A DNA stretch of 13,552 nucleotides, from NCBI GenBank assembly GCA_015488855.1, contig WFMY01000083.1:1-13552 (forward strand). Reading direction: 5' to 3'. Under the pieces are notes generated by a model. The model was given only the letters and a program-made list of their open reading frames with translations. It had not been told where the DNA came from and did no database searches. Below are positions 6,658-13,552 of the stretch, one piece after another. The DNA is from Helicobacteraceae bacterium. Lineage in GTDB: Bacteria; Campylobacterota; Campylobacteria; Campylobacterales; Sulfurimonadaceae. Position 1 is the first letter of the stretch; every line of letters begins with the position of its first letter. The position numbers and the translations under genes are program-made.

Positions 6658-7731
6658 TTAATTAATCTTCTTTTTTGCAATCTCTTCTAAAAGAACTGTT
6701 GCGTACGAGCCTTTTGGTAAAGTAAAATTGAATTCATACTGCGCCTCAATAGGATTAAACCTACCCTCCACATCGGTTGGATATACCCAGGCATACCTTC
6801 TAGTTCCATCTGCATTAATCTCATCATCAAAATCTTTTTCAACTTGACGAGCCAAATCAGAAGATAACCTTGCTTTTTTCCCACATAAAAGACCTGTTGC
6901 AGAGATATCTCTTTGATTAAACCTAGTCAAATCATCTTCACTTCCATCAAAGTCAAAAAGTCTTCCATGGGGGTAATGTTCCATAATATCACCACTAAGA
7001 AGTTTAAATGGATGCTTTTGATCTTTGAGTTTATCTAATTCTATCTTAGGCATATTTAAAACTTGTACCAATTCTTCACTTTTAAAGTTATTTACCAAGG
7101 TATTTATCTCCAATCTTCTACTTAACCATAAATTAAAGAGATGACTCTGATAAGCACTGATAAGTAATTTTTTGATCTTAGGGTTCCTCTCTTTTTTCTC
7201 ACCCTTAGCAATTTTCTCACCATCTATATGATTGTCACCATCACGACCAAACCTTTGATAACCAAAAAAGTTTGGCATTCCATCGTTAGAGATATTTTTT
7301 AAAGCCTCATCTATCTTTGCTGCAGAGGTGGGATTGACTTTCTTTACCTTTATATAAAAGCGATTTGACTTTAGATGCCCTATACGGATTTTATTATTGT
7401 GATAAGTTTTTGAGAGTATTTTTATGTTTTCATGGTTAAAGTTTTCTAAAGATTCTTCATATTTTTTATGTAAGGAGATATACTGTTTTGTCATCGCATG
7501 TTTATCTTTGAGCCCTGCATAACCTATCTCTTTATTCTTGATACCTAAGTATTTTGCTATTGCACTCACGAGTTCAAGAGTTGAAAGATTCTTTTTTCTT
7601 ACAAAAAGAACAAGATGCTCCCCCTCTCCACTAAACTCATACAAAGGGTTTTCCTCAACTACAAAGTCTCTAGCACTTTGCTTAAAATGAAAGTCAATAC
7701 TTGAGTGACTTAGTGAATAAAATCTATCCAT
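6658..7731 (-). CDS. truD: tRNA pseudouridine(13) synthase
   Basis: TruD converts U13 of tRNA-Glu and some other tRNAs to pseudouridine. The 357-residue length fits the family. The N-terminal part carries RDFVVEE and GEGEHLVLFVRKK, followed by the catalytic signature GYAGLKDKHAMTKQ with the nucleophile Asp76. The signature NFFGYQRFGRDGDNH marks the start of the catalytic core, and ISAYQSHLFNLWLSRRL lies before the inserted TRUD subdomain. The C-terminal EFNFTLPKGSYATVLLEEI matches the end of the fold. All recognisable catalytic features are present. The spacer to thiL is 10 bp and its TAGGAAAA ribosome site contains the thiL stop codon, so it is operonic with thiL and psd. There is no obvious metabolic link between these three genes. 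Confidence 0.96.
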   Translation of the reverse strand: MDRFYSLSHSSIDFHFKQSARDFVVEENPLYEFSGEGEHLVLFVRKKNLSTLELVSAIAKYLGIKNKEIGYAGLKDKHAMTKQYISLHKKYEESLENFNHENIKILSKTYHNNKIRIGHLKSNRFYIKVKKVNPTSAAKIDEALKNISNDGMPNFFGYQRFGRDGDNHIDGEKIAKGEKKERNPKIKKLLISAYQSHLFNLWLSRRLEINTLVNNFKSEELVQVLNMPKIELDKLKDQKHPFKLLSGDIMEHYPHGRLFDFDGSEDDLTRFNQRDISATGLLCGKKARLSSDLARQVEKDFDDEINADGTRRYAWVYPTDVEGRFNPIEAQYEFNFTLPKGSYATVLLEEIAKKKIN

Positions 7732-7741
7732 AATTATTTTC

Positions 7742-8608
7742 CTAAAAGTGATGTGATTTACATCTATTTGTGTATTTTTTTCGTTGCACTTTAGCCACTA
7801 CAGTCAACTTTGTTCTTGTTAACGAGGCAAATCTCAACATTGTTTTTCTCTTGCGTCTATCAAAACTTACTAACATCTCGTACTCTTCACCGCTACAGGC
7901 TATCTGCTTTTGTATCTGCTGATAAAAAAAGAAGCCCATACCCTTGTTCGCATTAGAGAGTTTTTCTAAGTCGCTAAAGAGTCCATCTGAGATATCCATA
8001 CCAGCACTAATATACCTATTAGTTCTTTGAATAAACTTATCTCTAAGATTTATATTGACAAATTTTGACTTATTGTGAAGCTTTTGACCTCTCAGTAAGT
8101 ACCTTAGATCTTTTGCACTTTTGCCCAATTCTCCAGTATATGCGATAAGATCTTTTTGTCTCATAGTCGATCGCAATAATGGTTTGTTAGTTTTAGATAT
8201 AATTGTTATTGTTATATCTAGCTTTGTATTTGAGAGTGTATCCCCACCAATAATCTCTATATTATATTTATGAGCGACATCTTCAAATCCACTCACTAAC
8301 TCTTGCATCTCTTTTTTTGTTATAGAGCTTGGCATTGCAACACTTAAAAGTGCATAAAGAGGAGTTGCATTCATCGCAAGTGCATCAGAGATATTAACTA
8401 ACATCGCTTTTGTAGCTATCTGATAGTGACTCATCCAATTTTTTTTAAAATGTACATTTTCAAAAAATGCATCTTTTGAATAAACAAAATCGCCCACAAC
8501 AGCGCCATCATCGCCTATTTTAGAGCTTTTAAACTGGGATATAAAATAATTTTCTGCATTCAAATTCAATTCTTTTAAATAAAAATTCATTATAGTCGAT
8601 AATTTCAT
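7742..8608 (-). CDS. thiL: thiamine-monophosphate kinase
   Basis: ThiL phosphorylates thiamine phosphate to thiamine diphosphate with ATP, the last step of cofactor synthesis. It belongs to the PurM/AIRS-like fold. The N-terminal domain shows IGDDGAVV with Asp33/Asp34, KDAFFENVHF with Asp46, LVNISDALAMNATP with Asp75, and GGDT with Asp123, all expected Mg/ATP ligands. The C-terminal half has SAGMDISDGL and SGEEYEML. At 288 residues it is shorter than E. coli ThiL (325), but both domains are represented. No Shine-Dalgarno precedes the ATG. The predicted -10 on this strand is only about 15 bp upstream, giving a leader of roughly 8 nt. An in-frame ATG at codon 7 (8588-8590) is an alternative start, also without a ribosome site. 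It is first in the thiL-truD-psd-unknown operon. Confidence 0.94.
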   Translation of the reverse strand: MKLSTIMNFYLKELNLNAENYFISQFKSSKIGDDGAVVGDFVYSKDAFFENVHFKKNWMSHYQIATKAMLVNISDALAMNATPLYALLSVAMPSSITKKEMQELVSGFEDVAHKYNIEIIGGDTLSNTKLDITITIISKTNKPLLRSTMRQKDLIAYTGELGKSAKDLRYLLRGQKLHNKSKFVNINLRDKFIQRTNRYISAGMDISDGLFSDLEKLSNANKGMGFFFYQQIQKQIACSGEEYEMLVSFDRRKRKTMLRFASLTRTKLTVVAKVQRKKYTNRCKSHHF

Positions 8609-8610
8609 GA

Positions 8611-8628
8611 TATAATCACACGATTATA
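8611..8628. promoter_or_regulatory. dyad with opposed -10 elements between thiL and the GGDEF gene
   Basis: The spacer between the divergent genes contains TATAATC-ACAC-GATTATA, a perfect 7-bp inverted repeat around a 4-bp centre. It provides a consensus TATAAT on the + strand (8611-8616) and another on the minus strand (8628-8623). The predicted start for the GGDEF gene is near 8623, with a leader of about 26 nt containing AGGG. The start for thiL is near 8616, about 8 nt before its ATG. A dyad of this form could also be a repressor operator. I favour a bidirectional promoter because both hexamers are consensus and point to the two genes. Confidence 0.55.
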
Positions 8629-8648
8629 ACATTAATTAGGGAAAACAG

Positions 8649-9854
8649 ATGAAATCATCAATAAAAGGTATATTTAACAATATTATATTTTTTTTATCTT
8701 TACTGACAATTGTCTCCATGATAGCGGTACTTTTTACTATCGATCAAAATAATTCATTTAAAAAAGTTGATATACTTAACGGAGAAAAAGATATCATTAA
8801 AGAGCTTCACCAAATTGATAAAGAAGATAAAGAGATAGCACTTATTCAATACAACGGTAAAAGCACTGAACTAAACTACCAAATACAAAAACTTCATCAA
8901 CTTTATAAATATGACTTACTAGGACGATATGTTCTTCATACTTCAAAAGAGTATTTATCACAACTCGATCAACTAACACAACTTATCAACACTTATAACA
9001 TAGAAGCGTTACATTACTTCAAGGCAAATGAGAAAGATGAAAAAGTTGCATATAAGAAACTTCAAAACTCTTATGTCTCCATCAACAATCATATTTCAAA
9101 TATTATTTTTCAAAATATTAATTACAATAAGGCAAAACAGGATTTTATGTATCAACTAGCCTTAGCTATCTTTATTTTTATTTTTATCACAAGTATAGTT
9201 TTTTATAAGAAACTATCAAATATCTATAAAGATATACAGTTTCTTCAAATTCCAGGTGCTGATACACAAAACCACCAGCTCTATACGACTGAAGCAGATG
9301 CAATCTATCTAAGAATGAAAAGAAAACCTTCAAAAGGTCTTGATGCCTCTTGCATCGACCCAATAACTAGTATCAACAACAACAAAGGTCTAATAAACTC
9401 TTACGCAGATAAAAAATCTCTTAAAGAGAGCAATTTTACTGCATTAGCTATTCTTGAGGTGGATACATTTTCAAAAACAAAACGCATCTTTGCCCAAGAT
9501 TTTACTCAGATGGCACTCAAAAAAATTGCGACTACCATATCTATGTATGAGCAACCTGCTGATGTTATTGGGAGAACTGACTACAATGAGTTTACAGTCA
9601 TACTCTCTAGAAGCTCTAAAGAAAGGGCATTCAAAGAGATAGATCAAATGCGTCAAAGCGTAGAAGAGCTAAAGCTAGTCACTGCAAAAAAAGTTCCAGT
9701 TAGTATCACTATCAGCGGTGGCTTTTACATTAAACCAAATAATGTAAGCCTGAGCAATGCTCTTTTAGAGGCTAGGTCGATCTTAGACTTTGCAAAACAA
9801 AACGGTGGAAATAAAATTTCTCAGAAAAAAGATATCACGGGTGTAAAAATTTAA
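8649..9854 (+). CDS. membrane protein with degenerate GGDEF domain
   Basis: A 401-residue protein with transmembrane segments at about 9-29 and 168-187 enclosing a helical, probably periplasmic sensor region of some 135 residues. After a linker, a GGDEF-type fold follows: DPITSINNNKGL (normally DxLTxLxNR), ILEVDTFS with metal-ligand-like D272, and GRTDYNEF at 308-315 where RYGGDEF is expected. It ends with SITISGGFY and a LDFAKQNGGNKIS segment like AKxxGrN. Both glycines and the aspartate of the signature are changed (D311, Y312, N313), and the inhibitory-site Arg upstream is absent (QPAD at 302-305). It is therefore probably not an active diguanylate cyclase but a receptor-like or purely structural module. 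There is no EAL or HD-GYP domain. It is transcribed alone, divergent from thiL, with AGGG about 8 nt before the ATG. The periplasmic ligand is unknown. Confidence 0.85.
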   Translation: MKSSIKGIFNNIIFFLSLLTIVSMIAVLFTIDQNNSFKKVDILNGEKDIIKELHQIDKEDKEIALIQYNGKSTELNYQIQKLHQLYKYDLLGRYVLHTSKEYLSQLDQLTQLINTYNIEALHYFKANEKDEKVAYKKLQNSYVSINNHISNIIFQNINYNKAKQDFMYQLALAIFIFIFITSIVFYKKLSNIYKDIQFLQIPGADTQNHQLYTTEADAIYLRMKRKPSKGLDASCIDPITSINNNKGLINSYADKKSLKESNFTALAILEVDTFSKTKRIFAQDFTQMALKKIATTISMYEQPADVIGRTDYNEFTVILSRSSKERAFKEIDQMRQSVEELKLVTAKKVPVSITISGGFYIKPNNVSLSNALLEARSILDFAKQNGGNKISQKKDITGVKI

Positions 9855-9894
9855 CATATCATCTTGCCTCATAGATGTCCTAAATTGTAACATT

Positions 9895-9906
9895 GTTCAA
9901 GTTCAA
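9895..9906. repeat. tandem GTTCAA repeat upstream of sdhA
   Basis: Two adjacent copies of GTTCAA, directly preceded by the small palindrome AACA-T-TGTT (9889-9897, sharing three bases), lie about 60 bp upstream of the predicted sdhA -10. The position would suit an activator site, but such short AT-rich repeats arise by chance. The rest of the 140-bp spacer (9855-9994) holds only the promoter and ribosome site. Confidence 0.2.
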
Positions 9907-9962
9907 TCAAACATTCCACTATTTCAACCAATCACAAGACAAAAAACGCTAGAATCGCACAT

Positions 9963-9968
9963 TATACT
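9963..9968 (+). promoter_or_regulatory. -10 element of the sdhABE promoter
   Basis: TATACT (5 of 6 consensus bases) would place transcription start near 9975, about 20 nt before the sdhA ATG. AAGG at 9984-9987 then lies 7 nt before that ATG as ribosome site. The only other hexamers nearby are less consensus-like. The -35 region shows no clear match. Confidence 0.45.
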
Positions 9969-9994
9969 TCTATATTTACATTTAAGGAAAGCTA

Positions 9995-11707
9995 ATGAGT
10001 ATTCCCATTTATACTTACGACGCCATTGTCGTAGGTGCTGGTCTAGCAGGCTGTGCTGCAGCAAGAGAACTGCAAAACGCAGGAAAAAAAGTTGCTGTCA
10101 TTACAAAATTACATCCCCTAAGAAGTCACTCAGGTGCCGCTCAAGGTGGTGTAAATGCAGCATTTAGTGATGAAGACTCTATTGAACTTCATGAATTTGA
10201 CACTGTAAAAGGTTCAGATTATTTAGCAGATCAAGATGCTGTTGAATTTATGTGCAAAAATGCTCCAGAGACTATTCGCTGGGCTGAAAGAATGGGGGCA
10301 GCGTTTAGTCGTACTCCAGACGGAAAGATTGCACAACGACCATTTGGTGGACAAAGTTCACCTCGTGCATGTTACGCAAAAGACAGAACAGGACTTACAC
10401 TACTTCAAACTATTTATGAGCAAGCGCACCGTGCTGGCGTAAAGTTTTGGGATGAGTGGTATGCAGCTGACATCATCTATAAGGATGGTAAAGTTTCAGG
10501 TGTTATCGCTTTTAATATTCGTGACATGGAGATGGTTATCTTCAATGCAAAATCAGTAATGTTTGCAACAGGTGGTTATGCTAGAAGCTATAAAATAAAC
10601 TCAAATGCACATGCAAATACTGGCGATGGTCTCTCTATTGTCGCTCGACATGGTCTTCCCCTTGAAGATATGGAATTTGTCCAGTTTCACCCATCTGGTT
10701 TATCTGGAAATGGTGTTCTTATCTCCGAAGCTGCTCGTGGAGAAGGTGGACGCCTTTTCAACTCAGATGGTGAAAGATTTATGGAAAAATATGCACCAAA
10801 TGCTATGGAACTCGCAAGCCGAGATGTAGTATCTCGTGCTATCCTCAATGAGATTCGTGAAGGTCGTGGTGTTGGTCCAAGAAAAGATGCTGTTTTTATT
10901 GATGTTACACACTTGGGAAAAGATCTTATTATGGAGAGATTGCCTGAACTTCGTGACCTAGCCATCACTTTTTTAGGTCTTGATATGATTAAAGAACCTA
11001 TCTTAATTTCTGCAACAGCACACTACTCTATGGGTGGTATTCCAGTAAATATTGCTGGAAATGTTCGTAAAGATAATGATACATTGATAGAGGGTTTCTA
11101 TGCAGCTGGTGAGTGTTCCTGTGTATCTGTTCATGGGGCAAATCGTCTTGGAGCGAACTCAGTTCTTGAAGCACTTCTTTTTGGTCGCTATGTAGGAAAA
11201 ACTATGGTTGATGAAGTTGATGCTATTGAACTTCGTGTAGCTACACAGGAGGATGCTCAAACAGCAATGGATGAGATAAACAATATCCTCTCAAACAATG
11301 GAACTGAGACAGTGCCAAATTTAAGAGAAGAACTTCAAGATACTATGACAGAGAATGCTGGTGCTTTTAGAACAAAAGAAACTTTAGAGATTGTTATCGC
11401 TAAAGTCAAAGAGTTAAGAAAAAGATATAAAAACATACGCATTAAAGATAAGTCTAAAGTCTTCAATACTGAACTTCAAGAGGCTATAGAATTTGGTCAT
11501 ATGCTTGATTATTCAGCATTTATCGTTGAGAGTGCTATTGCAAGAAATGAAAGTCGTGGTGCTCACTTTAGAGAAGATTTCGATACTCGTAATGATGAAG
11601 AATTTTTAAAACACACAATGGGTTATATGAATAAAGATGGTGAAATCTCACTTGAGTACATGGATGTCGTTTTAGGCAAACATAAACTTCAAACAAGAAC
11701 ATACTAA
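9995..11707 (+). CDS. sdhA: succinate dehydrogenase/fumarate reductase flavoprotein subunit
   Basis: The FAD-carrying catalytic subunit that interconverts succinate and fumarate. At 570 residues it is complete. It has the dinucleotide site VVGAGLAGCAAA (12-23) and SHSGAAQGG with His45, the expected covalent 8-alpha-histidyl-FAD residue. Active-site residues recognisable from the family are His232 (QFHPSG), Arg276 (SRDVVSR, proton shuttle), His343 (HYSMGG) and Arg384 (GANRLGANS). There is no twin-arginine signal, unlike periplasmic methylmenaquinol:fumarate reductases (MfrA) known in this phylum, so it should sit on the cytoplasmic face. The 3' neighbours are sdhB, 9 bp downstream, and sdhE. 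Direction in vivo (fumarate reduction, as in a reductive TCA cycle, or succinate oxidation) cannot be read from sequence; frdA would be an equally fair name. Confidence 0.96.
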   Translation: MSIPIYTYDAIVVGAGLAGCAAARELQNAGKKVAVITKLHPLRSHSGAAQGGVNAAFSDEDSIELHEFDTVKGSDYLADQDAVEFMCKNAPETIRWAERMGAAFSRTPDGKIAQRPFGGQSSPRACYAKDRTGLTLLQTIYEQAHRAGVKFWDEWYAADIIYKDGKVSGVIAFNIRDMEMVIFNAKSVMFATGGYARSYKINSNAHANTGDGLSIVARHGLPLEDMEFVQFHPSGLSGNGVLISEAARGEGGRLFNSDGERFMEKYAPNAMELASRDVVSRAILNEIREGRGVGPRKDAVFIDVTHLGKDLIMERLPELRDLAITFLGLDMIKEPILISATAHYSMGGIPVNIAGNVRKDNDTLIEGFYAAGECSCVSVHGANRLGANSVLEALLFGRYVGKTMVDEVDAIELRVATQEDAQTAMDEINNILSNNGTETVPNLREELQDTMTENAGAFRTKETLEIVIAKVKELRKRYKNIRIKDKSKVFNTELQEAIEFGHMLDYSAFIVESAIARNESRGAHFREDFDTRNDEEFLKHTMGYMNKDGEISLEYMDVVLGKHKLQTRTY

Positions 11708-11716
11708 GGAGAACTA

Positions 11717-12697
11717 ATGGATAACAGTTCAATTACAACACAAAAAGTTAACTTCAAAGTATTCCGTTTTAATGCAGATGATGATTATCTTCCATACTAT
11801 GAAGACTACAATATGGATGTTACATCAGAAGAAGTTGTACTAGATATATTAAATAGAATCAAATGGGATCACGATGGAAGTTTCTCTTACCGTCGTTCTT
11901 GTCGTCATGGTATTTGTGGAGCATGTGCTATCAAAGTAAATGGTCGCTCAACTTTAGCATGTAAAGAGAGTATGACAACGATGATAGAGACTTTTGGGAC
12001 AGATTTAACCATAGAACCTTTAAGCATCAAGCGTGCTGTGAAGGATATGATTATAGACAAAGGGGATTTCTGGGAGAAACATGACAATATTCATCCATTT
12101 CTTATCTCTGATGTATGTGAAAATCCGAAAGATGAGCATATCGTAACACCTAAAGAGGCAGAAGAACTCCTAGATGCAGATATTTGCATCCAATGTGGAG
12201 CTTGTCACTATGCCTGCCCTGTTGTCGAGATAAATGAAAATTTCATGGGACCTGCAGCCTTTGCCAAAGCATATAGATTTGAAGCAGATGTTCGTGACCA
12301 ATCGCATCACGAGAGACTCATAGAGCTCCACTCCGAAAATCAGGGTGTTTGGGATTGTGTCAAATGTTATGAGTGTGCAGAGGTATGTCCAAAAGATGTA
12401 AACCCAATAGATAAAATCACAAAACTACATCAGATGCTCTTCAAAGAGGGAGTTGCCACAAGTAATGTAGCAACTCGTCATGCGGTAGGCTTCAAACACT
12501 CTATCGCTAAACATGGTGTACTTGATGAGGGTGGACTTGTACTATATTCTGAAGGTCCAGCTATAGTCAAGCACATTCCAGTTGCGCTTAAAATGTTCAC
12601 AAAAGGTAAAATAGTTCTCCCATGGGCTATACCAAAAGCTGATAACTTAGATGAGATTCAAAAGTTAGTCAAATCATCTTCAACAGTAAAGTTCTAG
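11717..12697 (+). CDS. sdhB: succinate dehydrogenase/fumarate reductase iron-sulfur subunit
   Basis: This subunit transfers electrons between the FAD subunit and the membrane subunit. The N-terminal ferredoxin domain binds [2Fe-2S] through C62, C67, C70 and C82. The C-terminal domain has CIQCGACHYACP (C157, C160, C163, C167) for [4Fe-4S]. A third motif, CVKCYECAEVCPK, has C214, C217, C220 and C224. Classical SdhB has a non-Cys residue at the second of these positions and holds [3Fe-4S]; the extra C217 is the hallmark of E-type enzymes (SdhABE or SdhABEF), where a second [4Fe-4S] is reported. At 326 residues it is longer than E. coli SdhB (238), with an extended C-terminus after the third motif. 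TAAGGAG, which includes the sdhA stop, is the ribosome site. Confidence 0.95.
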   Translation: MDNSSITTQKVNFKVFRFNADDDYLPYYEDYNMDVTSEEVVLDILNRIKWDHDGSFSYRRSCRHGICGACAIKVNGRSTLACKESMTTMIETFGTDLTIEPLSIKRAVKDMIIDKGDFWEKHDNIHPFLISDVCENPKDEHIVTPKEAEELLDADICIQCGACHYACPVVEINENFMGPAAFAKAYRFEADVRDQSHHERLIELHSENQGVWDCVKCYECAEVCPKDVNPIDKITKLHQMLFKEGVATSNVATRHAVGFKHSIAKHGVLDEGGLVLYSEGPAIVKHIPVALKMFTKGKIVLPWAIPKADNLDEIQKLVKSSSTVKF

Positions 12698-12707
12698 GAG
12701 TAACTCA

Positions 12708-13552
12708 ATGGAAAAATTAAAATACGCACTTTTTACTGGTTGTACAGCAAAACAAAGTACACCAGAACAACTAATGTCAACTTATGCAGTGGCAAAAAAA
12801 CTAAATATCGAACTAGTTGAGCTTACTGAGGCATCTTGCTGCGGTGCTTCACATCTTCAAGATTATGATGACTTTTTATCCCTAGTTCTCAATGCAAGAA
12901 ATATTGCTTATGCAGAAAAACATGGGCTAACCATGGTTACTATCTGTAATACTTGTCAGCTTAATACAGCTATGACTAAGCACCGTCTTGATAATAATCA
13001 AGAGTTAAAAGATAAAGTAAATATTAAGCTTAAAGAGGTTGGTTTAGAGTACAAAGGTACATCAAATGTTATCCACTTTCTTTATGCTATCATTGATGAT
13101 ATCGGTCTTGATAAAATAGCTTCTATGGTCAAAGTTCCATTATCTAAGTTCAATATTGCACCATTTTATGGTTGTCACAATATTCGTCCATCAGAACTTC
13201 AAAATGAATCTCATAAGAACCCAGAAAATGCTTACAACCCTACTTCTCTTGATGATCTCATCATCGCTTGTGGTGGTGTGAATGTTGACTATGATGAGAA
13301 AAACAAATGTTGTGGTTTTCATGTAGAACTCCAAGCACCAAAAACTGCTTCTATTCTCACAGGGAATGCAATAGCTGGAGCAATAGATGGAAATGCTGAC
13401 TGGATGGTCACACCATGTCCATTGTGTCACTTAAAACTTGACACACAAACAAAGCACGCTAGTGAAGCGATAGGACGCGAAGTTGAACTTCCTGTTCTTC
13501 ACATGCAACAAATGCTAGGTTTAGCACTTGGTTGTCCACAAGAAGAACTTGG
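12708..13552 (+). CDS. sdhE: CCG-domain (HdrB-like) membrane subunit SdhE, 3' end cut by the window
   Basis: The frame stays open from the ATG at 12708 to the window end, 281 full codons without a stop, and probably lacks only a short C-terminal tail. It has two cysteine-rich CCG modules like heterodisulfide reductase HdrB. The first uses C12 (FTGCTA), C44-C45-G and CNTC (C80, C83). The second uses C156 (YGCHN), C201-C202-G and CPLC (C237, C240). These modules bind unusual Fe-S clusters in HdrB-type proteins. In E-type succinate:quinone oxidoreductases this subunit replaces the haem b anchor and is thought to pass electrons to or from quinone. No hydrophobic transmembrane helix is visible, so attachment would be peripheral. 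The ribosome site TAGGAG includes the sdhB stop. The name sdhE is used in the CCG-domain sense, not for the FAD-assembly factor also called SdhE. Confidence 0.93.
   Translation, partial: MEKLKYALFTGCTAKQSTPEQLMSTYAVAKKLNIELVELTEASCCGASHLQDYDDFLSLVLNARNIAYAEKHGLTMVTICNTCQLNTAMTKHRLDNNQELKDKVNIKLKEVGLEYKGTSNVIHFLYAIIDDIGLDKIASMVKVPLSKFNIAPFYGCHNIRPSELQNESHKNPENAYNPTSLDDLIIACGGVNVDYDEKNKCCGFHVELQAPKTASILTGNAIAGAIDGNADWMVTPCPLCHLKLDTQTKHASEAIGREVELPVLHMQQMLGLALGCPQEEL

Noticed and set aside
9858..9880. Hairpin CATCT...AGATG just after the GGDEF gene as a terminator
   Set aside because: It has only five base pairs, a long loop and no following T-tract, so it is not supportable as an intrinsic terminator.
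10687..10968. Open frame on the minus strand inside sdhA
   Set aside because: It lies entirely within a conserved catalytic region of sdhA and is an antisense shadow with no start signal or neighbour support.
13191..13430. Open frame on the minus strand near the window end
   Set aside because: The + strand here encodes the second CCG module of SdhE, with all expected cysteines; the minus frame is a shadow.
1..13552. CRISPR array, insertion sequence, prophage or defence island
   Set aside because: No regularly spaced repeats, transposase, phage or nuclease motifs were seen, and almost all coding sequence belongs to recognisable core families.

Overview
The window is an AT-rich bacterial chromosome segment that looks like the Campylobacterota (Epsilonproteobacteria), most likely a Sulfurimonas/Sulfuricurvum-type organism. 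The assignment is inferred from the style of the protein sequences, the low GC content, and an SdhA-SdhB-SdhE succinate/fumarate oxidoreductase set that uses a CCG-domain E subunit. No database search was possible. It reads as a housekeeping region. I see no insertion sequence, prophage, CRISPR array, toxin-antitoxin pair or obvious defence system.

Layout. Positions 1-40 hold the last codons of an unidentified + strand gene. It converges on a minus-strand pair: a small secreted monoheme cytochrome c (867-1208) followed, with an 11-bp overlap, by a CitE-like lyase/aldolase family gene (47-877). A 62-bp divergent spacer with a palindromic -10 element separates the cytochrome from the + strand operon folD - lepB - M50 (site-2-type) peptidase (1271-3604), whose genes overlap one another. 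This operon ends at a hairpin/T-tract. Next come a promoter and a tRNA-Leu(CAA) gene (3736-3821), then ychF (3910-5028). ychF converges with the minus-strand operon thiL - truD - psd - unknown gene (8608 down to 5025); the two stop codons share a palindromic TTAA. A short divergent spacer, whose core is a perfect dyad containing a -10 hexamer on each strand, separates thiL from a + strand membrane protein with a degenerate GGDEF domain (8649-9854). From 9995 to the window end is the sdhA - sdhB - sdhE operon; the last gene runs off the edge.

How the parts work together. The sdhABE genes encode the interconversion of succinate and fumarate coupled to quinone. Subunit A lacks a Tat signal, so its catalytic face should be cytoplasmic. 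Subunit B carries an extra cysteine in its third cluster motif. Subunit E, with two cysteine-rich CCG modules, replaces the usual haem b anchor. FolD feeds one-carbon metabolism, ThiL makes thiamine diphosphate, TruD makes a tRNA pseudouridine, Psd makes phosphatidylethanolamine, LepB removes signal peptides, and the M50 protein is an intramembrane protease. Genes inside each operon are tightly packed, and stop codons are repeatedly built into the next gene's Shine-Dalgarno sequence.

I do not see a clearly new multi-gene system. The items most worth a second look are the symmetric divergent promoters, the degenerate GGDEF protein, the unknown helical protein at the end of the psd operon, the lone CitE-like protein coupled to a cytochrome, and the cluster ligands of SdhB.
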